Shown here one piece after another: positions 32,971 through 45,025 of a DNA stretch of 64,000 nt. The translations under genes were made by a program, and so were the position numbers. The DNA comes from Monarcha castaneiventris obscurior (taxonomy: Eukaryota > Chordata > Aves > Passeriformes > Monarchidae). Below the pieces are notes generated by a model. It had not been told where the DNA came from and did no database searches. It worked only from the letters and a program-made list of their open reading frames with translations. The stretch spans positions 682,001 through 746,000 of the forward strand of contig JAMPIT010000300.1 in the NCBI GenBank assembly GCA_026261815.1, read 5' to 3'. How positions within the stretch are numbered: the stretch's first letter is position 1; each line of letters starts with the position of its first letter.

Positions 32971-35900
32971 TGCTGGGGCTTTGGCTGATGGAGCACGTCA
33001 GGCTCCTTGTAGCCCACAGCCAACATTTGATGTCTTCTTAGAGCAAGGAAATGCTGAACAAGAGCAAGAGTGCTCAAGGCTGCTTCTTGAAACAGTGTGA
33101 GCACTGAAAGGACAAACTGTTCTCTGAGGGAGGAAAGGGGGGCTCTTGCAACTGCAGAAGGTTCAGTGGCTGGTTCGATGGGCTGCACAAGTCTCTTCTG
33201 GTTCCCAATCTTTGTGTCACCACTGAGGCTTGGCTGTGAGTCCGGTCCCCACCACAGTCACGCTCCCTGATTCTTGCAGGAGTCTCCCAGTTCGCCCTCG
33301 TAATGCAAACTCTGCCAGAGCTGCTGCACCCACTGCAGCCCTCTCCAGCACAGCCTATCCCTTGCTCCTCAGAAAGCTGCACCCTCTCCCTTTCCACACC
33401 CTGGTCCCAGCTGGCCTGGGGCACAGGAAGCAGGACAAGGGCTGCTGCCCCAGAACAACCCTGCGCACAGTGGAGCACATCTGTGAAACAGATCTGAACA
33501 AGAGAGATGTGTTCCAGCCTTTGCCTAACAGCAGACCGAGGGCTTGCCCTGCTTCCCCCAGCACCTCCTGGAATCCAGACCCAAACCCGGCCCTACTGTA
33601 TCGCTGTCAAACTCTTCCAGAGCCCAGCTTTTGTCTCCTTCCAGGCTTCTCTGCGAGCAGAACAGAGGGAAGGGGTGAAGAGGAGGTAGAATGGGTGATG
33701 TCTTTTAAACTGGAAAGAGTTGATATTTTCCTGGTGGAGTCAGTGCACACGTATCCAAGGAGGGACGGAAAAATGGGAAAGGAACAGAGCCCAGCCTACA
33801 TAGCTGTGCAGATAGCCATGGGTTGGCCAGCACGGAGCAGGAGCACTGTGCCATGACAGGAGGCTGGCGTGGGATAATCTCAGATTATGAGTGCCTCTTG
33901 TTTTATGAGCAAAGTTCTGGGGGAGGAAATATGTAGTGAAGTGAAACTGGTGATTGTACAGGCACGCCGGCGATTAAGGCTGCAGTGGGTGGGCAGTCTG
34001 TGGGGGCTGCTGTGTTAACTCCAGCCAAGGAGAGGCACATGCTTTCCAATCTATGCTATCTCAGTTTCAGTGCTGCAGACAACCCATCAGGGTGTCATTA
34101 ATGAGCAGTTACCCCGCTCTCGTTGCTGCGCTCTAAGGAAATATGTCAAAGGCATTTCTGGTGAGCAAGGGCTCGGTGCGATCAGATTGCTCCAGCCTTC
34201 TCACAGCATTCCATTCAGATTATAATACACAATAGTTCAGACCCTGCTGTGTCCCATTACTCAATTATGAAATTGCTTTAGAAGTTGGAGCTTACTGATT
34301 GGCTCCCAATGATTTCATACCCATCATATTTCTGTGCTTGTGCTCTTGGGCTGACTGCTCCATCTGGTTGGTTCGAGCCATTTCACTCTCCTGTTTCATG
34401 CACTGGCATATATTTTATACCTGTCCATACCATTAACAAAATCCCTCAATGTGCTTTGCAACTTCAAACCAGGCTGTGAAAGTGCAAATTACCTTTGAGG
34501 GCTGTTGTTGGGGGTATGGAGCCTTCATGCTATTGGCTCAGGGCTAAGAGAGGTGGGAAGGTGTAGTGAACCCAAGCACAGCCCCACGGTGCAGAACTCT
34601 TCTGCCTCACCTGCCCATGAGGGAGCAAAAGGGGGAGAGGATGATGGGGTGGCAGCTGAATTTATTTGTGCGGCTTCTACCAGTCAGACTGAATCCTAAA
34701 GCATTTATCCTCTAAGCATCACAACCATTTAATCTGCTACATGTCACAACCAGCCTCTATAAAATTTAACTTTGTTCATGAATTACTTGCAAGAGGCAAG
34801 GAAGAAGTGATATTGGTAGTTGGTGAGACCTACCTTTGTGTATCAGGTCTTTACAGAGCTCTTTGCCCTCATGGAGTAAACCTTTCTCACTGGTGGAAGA
34901 TTTGATGGAGAGGCACTGCTGCTTTATGTTAAACCAGGGATTTTACACCTGTTGGAAATAAACCCCAGGAAACCTGAATGGATGTGGTTTGATTCTACTG
35001 AATGATCCAATTTATCCTATCCTGTATAAAAGGAGAGTGAACAAGAATGAAGTCAGGAGGACTCAGCTTGTGCATCTTTGAGATGGTCGGTCCTGTTTGA
35101 ACCCACCCATGCAAGAACTGAAGCAAGGTCCTGTTCTAAATTAAAACAGTGTTATGTGTTCTAGTTTAGAGAGCCAAAATAAATTCGGGCTTCCAACTTT
35201 TCTCAAATGACTGCAAATATCACTTTGAGCACCTATTGTTAATAGCAGTGTTAATTTTCAGTAACATTTTGTACCACCCAAAGCAAAAAAGCTGAGGCTG
35301 ATAAACTGATAATACCATGCATTGCCAGAGCCTATTAGAATCAAATTGTTGACATCTTCCAGGGAGATGCTGAGATTACAAAAAAATTCTGTGCAAAAAT
35401 GTCCTTGGTATGCAATTAATATTCTCCGTCCTCTGTCAATAAAAGAATGTGATTCAGAGTCAGAGTGAGCTGCTCAGGGGGTTGGATGTGTTTGGGAGCC
35501 TGTGCATGTGGACCAATTGGATACCATTGACCTCATGCTCAAGCCCTCGTTCTGCTGTTCAAAGGGGAGAGATTTCTTAATAAAAGCCCTGAACTCTGGT
35601 GGTCCCTCAAGAGCTTCTCTTGGGTCAAATCCTGAAATCCTCTGCAGGTTAAGTCCTCACTGGAGGCATTTAGGTACATGCACAAATTAAGATGAATTCA
35701 GGACACTGGATCTGTCTGGCTTGTTTTTAAGGAATAGTTTCTTTCCCAGAATCAGTGTTTAGCATTTTTTTTCCCCTCCAGTTCAGATTAGACCACCAGC
35801 AGGTTTGTTTCACCCTCTAGGTGTTATCAGGGAATTACTGGAAAGCAGCATGACTTTGAGCATACCTTTGATGCTGTTAAAATCATAGTCCCTTCTGCCT

Positions 35901-36468
35901 ACACAGGGATGTAGCTAGAAGGTCTTTAAAAGGTTTCAGCTTATATTTCCAAGATGAGTTAAGGCTTTGGCAATGGCAACAGGATCCTCTCACCTGCCAG
36001 CAGATAAGGATCATCATAAATGTTCGCCATTCTGGGTTATGCTGTTCATTCAATTGAATACTCAAAAAATATCCAGTATTGTGCCATATAAATTTTTGCC
36101 ATTCAGGGTTTCCCCTGGATGTGATCATTCTGACAACCTGCCCCACTACAAGGTGCTTATGTTGCAAAGTTATTTCATGTATTTATTAACTCATTGTGTT
36201 TACTTATTTAAATATTCTCTGCAGATGAGACATATGACAATTGCTGGCCAGCTTAGTCTCAGCTGCTCCTCAGATCCAGCTGCTAATATCATTTCATAAC
36301 TTGGCTCGTGCAGTTCAGATCTGTACCAAACGACTCTGTTTTGAATTACCATTATATTTGATATTAATACTAAGCATACTCACAGCTGTCCTACATTGCT
36401 GTTTCCACCCTCCCTGGAATTCAGCTCTCAGACAGAGGACATAACACTCTTGTATGTCTGTCTCTCAG
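32971..36468. other. Unique sequence after the long CR1, nothing firm
   Basis: No exon or transposon is supported from 32971 to the candidate exon at 36469. Segment 33890-34290 (repeat-free, with GTCATTAATGAGCAG and CCATTACTCAATTATGAAATTG) and the A/T-rich 34690-35460 are plausible non-coding elements. Open frames at 33230-33856 and 35967-36299 have no recognisable features. Confidence 0.45.
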
Positions 36469-36703
36469 GCTTTCAGATCTGTCCTGGACTCGTCTTGTCT
36501 ACAGCAGAGACGATGTGCTAATTGCCACTGCAGCGTTCTCAGCTCGAGAGTTCCACGGCTTTTTCGAGGATCTAACCTGGAAAGATTTTCCAGCAAAGCC
36601 ACAGCGGCCTTCAACTGGGCAGCCCAGGAAAGACTTATGTGCAGACTATCCAAAGTCTCTGAGGGTGTTTGGGATGGGATTTCAGAAGTATTTAGTCACC
36701 TAA
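36469..36703 (+). other. Candidate terminal coding exon (unproven)
   Basis: A strong acceptor-like sequence (CTCTTGTATGTCTGTCTCTCAG, ending at 36468) precedes an open frame of 77 codons that begins at 36470 and stops at TAA 36701-36703. The frame has mixed, protein-like composition with blocks such as SWTRLVYSRDDVLIATAAF, FHGFFEDLTWKDFPAKP and YPKSLRVFGMGFQKYLVT. CpG is more frequent than in the flanks (seven in 235 bases), as often seen in exons. I do not recognise a family. Open frames of this length are frequent in the window, so the acceptor and composition are the only support. Confidence 0.22.
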
Positions 36704-37740
36704 AGATGAGGAATGGTATCTAGCAGGATTTTCCAAACCACACTGGGCCCAGATCCCCAGTGGTATTGTGTGTCTGTCTCAGGAAGTCAGTGGGAGTTAA
36801 GCTCTGAGGCACGCTGGGGTGGAGGTCTCCATGCCCTGGGCACATCTGCAGGAGCACCAGCACCCTTTGGAGCCTGGTGATGGTGAATCCCAGCCAGGAA
36901 TTACGTCTTAGTCCAGCTCTGGGGAATGGTCTCATCTGCAGAGTGAAACCTCGCAGCTCACCTGCACTCAGCTGCTGGCTGGGGCTCAGGTGTGGAGGGT
37001 GCCCAGGACAGGCACTTCCAGCTTGCCCCATCATCTGAGACTGCACAAGCAGCCCTCATCTGTGGGAATGACATTTCAGTCAGCGGTGTGACCCAAGTAT
37101 TTTCTTTTTCCCACAGAGGCAGAGTTGTTAGGGAGAGAGAAAACATCAAGCAGTTGGATTTTTTGTGCTCTCTGAATCCAGGATGAGCAATGCTCAGAGT
37201 CACCTTTTAGTCCATGCTGCTGATGTGCCCAGGGCACTATTTCTTTAGTTCAAGGGGGGAATATGGCCTTCTGCTAATGAACAGCTCAGCTCTTTCCAGA
37301 GAGGCAGGGTCTCATGCTGTACTCACTAAAGCTGGATACTTCTGTTGATGACAAGCTAACTTGTCACCTTTTGTGGATGAAAAGAGAGAAAATATGTGAG
37401 TCCACTGTAAATCCTACCCTCAGCAACCCCCTGGGACAAAAGGCTAGAAAGCACCTTGGGTGCCTTTGAGGTGTGCAGGGTTGGCAGCCGTGGCAGGGGC
37501 ACACTGACACCCACGGGGCTGCCAGCAGGCACAAACCTGGCCCTGCAGTGAAACGCCCCGGCCAGACGTGGGTTTGAGGTGCACCTCACCTGGGAGTTTT
37601 CCAAGGTACACTGGGATCGTGCTGTGCAGCTGAGAGCCAGCTCCTCGCCCTCCATCTTCTGCCTTCTCCTCAGAGAGGATTCAAGTTTACTTAATCTCAG
37701 ATTTCTTGCTGAAAAACGCTCAGTGAGCATGAAATGCCTT

Positions 37741-37960
37741 TGAACTCCGGGAGTTTTGCTACTGCCTGTAACAGGGCCGGGAGCAGGAGACGGCCGCTCC
37801 TGCTGCCATGGCAAACACCTCTGCTCCACGCGGGAGCTCCGGCATCCCTGCACGGCCCTGCACACTTTGGGAGCACGCTGGGAAGCTCGGGGAGCACGGG
37901 CTGTGCCCTTGTGCCCCACTCCCAGCCCGCACACAGCACACAACGGGGGCACACCGAGCT
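37741..37960. promoter_or_regulatory. Small CpG-rich patch
   Basis: By hand count about 14 CpG dinucleotides occur in 220 bases (CGG, CCGC and ACGCGG contexts), in GC-rich sequence flanked by CpG-poor DNA. It could be an orphan CpG island or enhancer, or simply a less-methylated GC-rich patch. No initiator or exon is evident. Confidence 0.2.
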
Positions 37961-38558
37961 CCATGTGAAAGTATTTCCAGCCCAGACAACAAACAGCTGT
38001 GAAGGACTTGGAATCCATTAGAAAGCGGATAGCCAGGAAACCCTTTCCATGAAGAGAAGAGGGGATTTAGTTGCTGAGTGCTGCAAAGATGCATACATTT
38101 TCCTAAAAAAACATTCGTGGTGCCAACATGAAGATTCAGTGCATTGTCAAAACAAGCCAAGATTCTTATTAAAACCAATTGCTTTGGTTTGTTAGGCTAC
38201 TTTACTGTGGTGCCTCTAAGCCAGCAGATGTGTTGGGGTTTAGGAGAGCTGCTTCAGCCAAGCCTGAGGTGGCTGGAAATGCCTGTGAGCGCAGCAGATG
38301 CAGGGGATCCTTTGCTCAGGGCTCCTTGGAGGCTGTACCATGGTCCCTGTGTCAGTTGCTGGCCGGCTCTGGGAGCAGAAGGGCTCCTGATGAGGCTCTA
38401 CACCAGAAGAGACACAGGCAATTCTCTGGGAATCCTTGGTGCCCCCCACTTGCACAGACAGCAATGAAACAGAAGAAAACAAGACAAAAACCACGTGCTA
38501 TTTTTTGTAATCTCCTTTTTATTTGACTGAACATCATGGATAACAAAGACCATTTTGA

Positions 38559-38690
38559 AGAGAGAGGTAATGGCTTTTATTAGGCTGACTTTGATGGTAC
38601 CAGGAAAGCAGAAGAAGTCCTGGTGCACTTGAAAGCTTGTCTGTTTCTTCAGCTATACTGGGCTAACAAAAGCCTCTCATGGCTCCAGCA
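38559..38690. repeat. Imperfect foldback element
   Basis: The left arm GAGAGGTAATGGCTTTTATTAGGC (from 38561) matches in inverted form GCTAACAAAAGCC-TCTC on the right (about 38661-38678). Inner arms GGTACCAGGA (38597) and TCCTGGTGC (38618) are also inverted. The right arm holds an extra block (AAAGCTTGTCTGTTTCTTCAGCTATACTGG) that resembles the tail of an old interspersed repeat I cannot name with certainty. Confidence 0.35.
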
Positions 38691-41600
38691 GTGCCACTGT
38701 TAGCTTAAGAAATAAATGTGATGCTTCCGATGTGCTATTCTGCTCTTCATGGAACCAGGGTTGTTCCACCCAGGCTGAAGAAGACAGACAGGGTAAATGA
38801 AACTGGAACCAGGTCTGACATGTCTCTGGTCAATGTACTGATGCAAGTATTAATTTACTACCTAAGCAAAAAAAGAATCCTCTTTAAAAACCTATTGAAT
38901 GTATATTTGAAGCTAGAATTATTAATATTTACTTTATTCAGACTATAGCACTGGAATTAACAGCACAAGCCAAAGAAAGGCTAGAACTTTTAGTGGGATG
39001 GGGAGAGATGGCAATTCCAATAGTAAATGCATCAAAAATCAGGAAGCTGAGAAACAGGAATTCTTCTTTTCCCATTTCTTTATTGAGCCTTGTAGTTCCT
39101 CCCAGCTCACATCTCTCTGGAGTCAGTGCTAATGTGCTCCCTTAGACACTGTCCCAGCTGCTGTTGCTCTCATCATGGCACAAAGAAGGAAATCTGAAAG
39201 CCCCTGTTTGGGGAAGAGACTGGTGAAAGCAGAATGGTTTTTCAAAAATAAGATGAGAATCAGAGACTGCAGTTAAAAAATATTCAGCCTCCATGGACCT
39301 CCATCTCCACAGCCCCTGAGTGTGAGTTTGGTCCTGACTCTCCCTGTAATGTGTTGTGTGACCCTGATCCACCACCCCACGCTGAGCACCTATTTCCCAG
39401 AAGAATTTCACAAACCAGAGATGTACTGGGCTGCCAGAGATGCAATGGTCTGTGCTGGGTGCTGGGTCGAGCCGCTCGGTGCTGTCCCACGGTGAACACT
39501 TTGGGACCACTTCATTTCCAGGTGTTCTGAAGTGGACCTGAGAACCCCAAGGGGAAGATGAGTTTTGTGACAGGGGAGCATTTGCAGATGGCAGAATAGA
39601 GGCTCTGTGCTTGGTGTCCTGGATGTGCTGCTGGACATGAAGACCTGCCACCATTCCCAGGGTGTTCTCCATCTTCACGGAGCACTGGAGCTCAGTACCT
39701 GCCCTTCCCGTGGGCTGCTGAGGGACACTTGACTTTTTAAAAGCAAGCACCTCCAGGAAGTCCAAGATTCCCATGATCTGAGCAAAACCTCAAGCTCAGC
39801 CTGCCTTCTGTGAGCGGTATTCTCTCATCTGAGACTCAAGGCAAGCTCCCAGCCTATCAGACTCTTGGCAGTAATTTCCACACCAGTTTGTTGTATTTGG
39901 ACTTGAGATTCCCCCTTGACCCCAAAAGTCACACTAAAATGCTAAAAGTATTTTCTTTACTTGCTAAAGAAAACACAGAGGGCTTTATTTAGTTATTCAG
40001 CCATTCTTCAGCCACTTCATGATTTCCAGAGATGGTATCTGTGCTGTTGTCTCCCAGCTCAGGCTGCTTGGAGCAGCTCAGAGGGGAAGGAAAACTGTTA
40101 CGTTTCATTGTCCTCAAAAGAGGGGAGAAAAATCCGACTCGTGCTCCCAACCCAAACAACCCTGCTGCCTCGTGCATTCTTGACAGCCAGGAAGGTTCCC
40201 TTGAAACTGTCTGCAGCCTTTAACTCCCTTCTAACAAGTTGGCCATTTCCATAGAGAAGATTTTTTCTCCACTGATTTATGAGCTTTAATTTATATGCAA
40301 GCCTGGAATACTTGCTCTGGGAAGAGTTCTACCTCCAGCCAAGTGAGTGCTGAGATGCAGAGCACTCCTCATGGTATGTTCGGTATTTCCACGGTGCACT
40401 TTGCAGCAGCCCTAAATTCCCCAATTTCAGAGCCAGCCTGGTTGTAGGTGGTGCCGAGCACTCTCCTTCGAAGCCTGGCTGGGCCAAGAAGTTGCATTAC
40501 TGAGCTGGGTGGATTCAGGAGCTTCAGGAAGCCTCCGCGTGACCCAGGCAGGCACAGTCTGTAAGTGCAGGGGCGCCGCGGCAGCCCGGGCTCCCATGCA
40601 GTCCCTGCATGATCTGGGACATTGTTTAACCAGGTTTCCATGGGTGGTAATGGGATTTTCCAATCTGGAGCTGACTCACAGGAGCCTGGGTGTAGGTAGG
40701 ATTGTGCTGACTCTGCTGTTTCCTTTGGAAATTATGGAGAACATTTGGTCCTTCTCTGCATCAGGTCAGGAGCTCCTGACTGGCTTATGGTGCCTGGTGA
40801 TCTGCACCCAGCAGCCTGGTACCATCCCATGTTGCTTCTTGGAGGATCCAAGTTGCTGCTACTGCATCTCAGCTCAAGGGTGATACCTTCCACCTGAAGG
40901 GTGGTGGATTTTATCAATGCATTACTAATTTCACCATATGCAATGTAAGAGCAACAGGCTTTTCATACACTGGTTTGTTATCCCCACTCGTGATGCTGTG
41001 TTACACGTGAGGGCATAGGCTTCTGGGTGCTTAACACCTGAGGAGCCATGCTGAAACCTCTGGAGTTTGGTGGAGCAAGGAAGCACAGGTCTCACTCAGC
41101 CCTTCCTGCCCTCTCTAGTGTGAGCTGTTCTGGTACAGAATCATAGAATCAGTGCTTTAAAGCAGACTCTGCTTTGGGTGGAACCAGGAGGGGGCGGGGA
41201 AGGTGGGGAGAGCTGTTGTGTTCACAGATGGAATGGTGAGGAGCTCAGCAGTGTTTGGTTCTCGGCAGCAGGTTTGCTCTGCTCAACGCCCAACAACTGG
41301 TGCTTGCCTGGGTCACCGCCATCAGTAGGTGATGGAATTATTTATTGATCAGTAACTGGATCTGAAGTCTGGAAGGATCCTGCCACACCTGAGGAACTCC
41401 TTTCCTCTGCTGGACACCTTCTCTGAGTGTTCAGCTCACGGCAGCCCATGGGGTTACCACTGACGGTAGCAGGCTTCTCTGAAGAACACCTTGAAGGTCT
41501 CCTATGGAAAGTGGTGTGGGAATGCTCAATCCTGAGGATGCATGTAGGACTGAATGGAATAGCGTGATGGACATCCCGGGAGGCTGGGAGTGTGGATTTG

Positions 41601-41849
41601 GATCCAGGCACCAAGGCTTACTCACACCCTTATGATAAGGCAGCCTGGGGGAGAGGCAGGGGTTATTTATCTGTTTGGCTGCAGACAAGGCAGTAAAAGG
41701 TGATCTTTTAGAAAGCTCAGAATAAGGAAACCTGAGTCAGACACAGCCTCAGCCTCCTTCTCTGCTATCTGTGCTGCACTAAACAGGATAATTCATCACT
41801 CTCTCTGGCTTATATAAAATTGCACTCTTGGATGTGACTTCCCTCACGG

Positions 41850-41960
41850 GACCCACTCCACCCACCAGTACCTCCCTGACCTCATCTCCCCTCTCCCTTC
41901 TCCGCCCGGCATCTCCCCTGCAATGCCTCTGCTCCTCTCCCATCCCTGCTGGCAGCTAGG
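41850..41960 (+). repeat. Pyrimidine-rich tract
   Basis: About 110 bases dominated by C and T (CCCACTCCACCCACC, CCTCATCTCCCCTCTCCCTTCTCC). There is no exact unit. It is potentially able to form triplex DNA, or acts as a polypyrimidine tract without a nearby AG exon. Confidence 0.6.
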
Positions 41961-43961
41961 CCAGCTCCTCGCTGGTGCTGAGCTCGCTCTTGCCAAGTCT
42001 GGCTTCTGCCTGGTTTTTCACTTCCACCTGGGAGTCCCCTCCCCTACCTGCCTCTCACCTACACCTACCTTCCAGCTTTCCCTCTGCACCGCTTCCTGAT
42101 CCTCCCTCTAAATATAGGCTCTGTGGTTTGGGAGTTGCCAAACAAAGAAACAAACAAAAACCAGCAGAAGGTTGTGGTTTCTGCTGATTTTCTTTTGCTT
42201 ACCTCGAGTGAGAAACCACCTTTCATACAAAGTCATGGCCGAGCGTGACCCAGCCCTAAGCCAGAGAAGCACCAGCAGGGATGGGATCAGCCATGGGGGA
42301 TCAGCTGAGATGGTCCTTGCAGGACATGGAGCACAGTCCATGTAAAGCCCCTGCTTCCCCACCCTTCTGAGTTACTGTGCTACATCAGCTCTGTGCCACT
42401 GGTAAAGAAAACAAAGCCCAGAGGTCGCCATCAGAGTAGCTTCTTCATCACGTGAGGAACATTATTCTCCACCAACTAAATCAGCATGGGATGAATTGGT
42501 CTGGATTGCTGCTGGGTTCACTGAAATGCCCAGAAACTAAAGCTGTCTTTAGGCGTGACACCTCCAGTGTTTGATCAACAGCTGTCTGGGGAAAAGGTCT
42601 CAAAAGCATATTAGTATGTATATAAATACATGTATATTATGTCTGAGGAATACAACTTGTCTGATATTAAAATTCCCTTGTCTGGTTCCTGGCAGGGTCT
42701 GTCCTGGAAACTTCCTGTCTCTCTGCCTCTGGGAGAGGTGGGCAAATGTGGGTGTCTCAATGACTGTATTGGCATGACAAGGTGCCACTGTGACCATGAT
42801 GTGTGTCCAGAGGGTTTCTTGCAGGAGACAGGCAATGGTGGCCTCACTGAACAGACCAAACCTCGCTCACCTTATCAACACTAGCCCTGAGTGGGGAAAA
42901 ATCTGGCTGAATGCACTGATTTGGAGTTGCTGTCTGACCATGAATCACTGCCTGGCTGCCCCAGTTATTAGATTGCTTCTGCCACCTCCTGTTTTTCATA
43001 CAAGTTCCACAGCACTTTATTCCCTCCTTCCTTCAGCCTTTTGCTGTAGGTCAGTGTCTGGCAGGGGTCGATTCAGGTTCATAATGACTGTGCCAGTGCT
43101 CCCTCAGTCGGGTCACCAAACCCTACAGACAGTGCTACTTGAAGTGGGAGCTATCCTGTGCTCTGCTCAGGTGCTTTTCTGTATGACTCTGCAGCCCAGG
43201 CTGTGCTAGACAATCTGACTGGTGTGATGGGGGCTGTGCACAGCAGGAATTACCCTGGTACAATGCTCAGGGCTTGCACAGTCACACTGGTGCTCCCGTG
43301 CCTATTCCAGTGCTGGTAGATCCCTTGTGCAACCTGCCCAAACTCTTTATATCAATAAACCCAAAGACCAGCCCAGAGCTGTTCATGGTGTGAGTTTTCC
43401 ACATGAATTACAAAGATTTCAAACATAAACCAGACTGCAGATCCTTGGAGAGAGCACATGCTCCAGGCTGCTTCCCCTGGGGGTCTTCCTCTGCTTCTCG
43501 TGTTGATGCTCACCTACAGGAAGAAGTGATTGAACTGGAAGGACATGTTTGCTTTTTGTGCAAAAGGGCAAAGGGTGAGAACCACCCCCCCAAAGCATCA
43601 GCAATTGTGTTCCCATCACAATGGGCTGAGGGAAAAAACCCCAAGCTTTTAAGACACAATGTCTTACACAGCTGTCCTCTAGACCCCAAGGCTTGGCAGG
43701 TTGTTCTCATCTGCATCAGATTGTCTGATAAAATGTGCTACCTTTATCTATGCAGATTTCCTTTCTAGAAAGGAAACTGCACAATCTCTATAATGCCTAT
43801 GGATTAAGAGATTAATGGAGCAATCCCTGGCCTTTGAGTTGTGGGAAAGCAACAAGGTACTGCAACATCTTTTGTTATGTTCTCGGTGTTCAGGGGCGGA
43901 CACGGCTCTGTGACCTGCACATCATCCTCCTTGTCTGTATTCCTTCTTTGTTTGTATTCCT

Positions 43962-43984
43962 TCTGTGACTCCTGAAGTCACAGA
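43962..43984. repeat. Short perfect inverted repeat
   Basis: Nine-base arms TCTGTGACT and AGTCACAGA with a 5-base loop, directly after a duplicated TGTATTCCTTCT (about 43936 and 43953). The arms contain TGACT/AGTCA half sites. No transcript context is visible. Confidence 0.6.
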
Positions 43985-44860
43985 CCTGCATGTCCTGGAT
44001 TTCTTTGAATTTTGCAGTGTGAAGCAAAAAGCCTCAAAGGCTCCATTCAAGAATCCTGAGTCAGTCCCTTCCTTCATCTTGGCATCAGGGCTCTGATTTC
44101 CCACTGTGCCGCGAGAGCTGAGTTGTGGCAGGGACAGGAGCAGCTCTGTGAGCTGACAACTATTGGTCAGTACTTGTGGTGCACTTCTCAGTGAAATGCC
44201 AAAAGAAGCAATTAGAGAAAGACAGAAACAAGGAAGAGCCAGGTCAGGATTCTTCTGTTCTTGATATCTAGCACAAGCCTGGTTATCTAGAATTACTATT
44301 ATATTATCACTTCCACTGAGATGGGCAAAATATAAACCAGGCTTGTCCCTGGGTTAAATTTTGTCCCTAGGTGCCAACGTAACAGGGATAGTCTGAGATG
44401 ATTTGCCAGTGTTCAATACCTTTATTGAGCACTGAACTTCACTGGCTTTACATCCTAATGGTGAAAATGAAATGCATTGAGCTAGAAACTGGTTTATTTT
44501 CCACCAAACAGGAACGTACTGGAGCATCCATGTGATACGTTATGCTTATATTATGTTGTGCTGTAATGTCCTGAATGATTCATGGCTTTGAGGAGCTTGT
44601 TTGCATACATGGTTAAAGCAAATTTGGGGTTTTTTTGCAATGCATTCTTGTCATGTTTTTGGCCATTGGGGGTGATGCTGTGTTTCAGAGCAGGCAGCAG
44701 CAGTGGTGTACAGCCACAACTGTGTAAGTACAGGACAAGGGAAACATAAAATGAAACTTTTCATGTTTCAGAGAGTGGAAACATAGAATGAAAAATGCAA
44801 GACAAACTGGGAAAGAAAAGGGTTAACCATTTAAAGGATTGAGTCAAACAAAATATATCT

Positions 44861-45025
44861 GTGCAAGAGTCTCCCCAAGGAAGTCACTGAGACCACATCA
44901 CTTGGATCATTTAAAATTGGACTGTACAAAGCAATAGAGGAAATTCTGCGGGGAACAATCCTTCACTGGCAGGTGGGATGGACTCAATGACCTAATAAGC
45001 CTTTTCCATCTCTAAGTCTACAAGA
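44861..45025 (+). mobile_element. Ancient CR1/L3-like LINE 3' fragment
   Basis: The sequence CACTTGGATCATTTAAAATTGGACTGTACAAAGCA, then GGGGAACAATCCTTCACTGGCAGG, then GGATGGACTCAATGACCTAATAAGCC and a TTCCATCTCTAAGTCTAC end match the 3' end of old amniote CR1/L3 LINEs as I know them. It differs from the young avian CR1 fragments and is more diverged, with no intact coding frame. The tail octamers are lost. Confidence 0.72.

Larger units (their letters stand above)
36704..44860. other. Unique sequence, mostly nothing recognised
   Basis: No supported gene. Contents listed separately are a CpG-rich patch (37741-37960), an imperfect foldback (38559-38690), a pyrimidine-rich tract (41850-41960) and a short inverted repeat (43962-43984). 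An isolated CAGAATCATAGAATCA at 41136-41151 resembles a CR1 tail but has no adjoining CR1 body. Open frames at 37734-38021, 39142-39774 (minus), 42630-42884 and 43403-43768 lack independent support. Confidence 0.5.

Noticed and set aside
34370..34381. GGTTCGAGCCA as a tRNA B box
   Set aside because: No matching A box or cloverleaf stems upstream and no poly-T terminator.
41136..41151. CAGAATCATAGAATCA as a CR1 3' tail
   Set aside because: The tail octamer pattern is present but no CR1 body follows on either side. Possibly a relic, too short to call.
42630..42884. Frame with a Cys-dense stretch suggestive of a small secreted protein
   Set aside because: No signal peptide, no splice sites flanking the segment and no family match. 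Cysteines in such a short run occur by chance.
43403..43768. 121-codon frame with a protein-like middle part
   Set aside because: No acceptor, domain or conserved motif. Length is typical of chance frames in this window.
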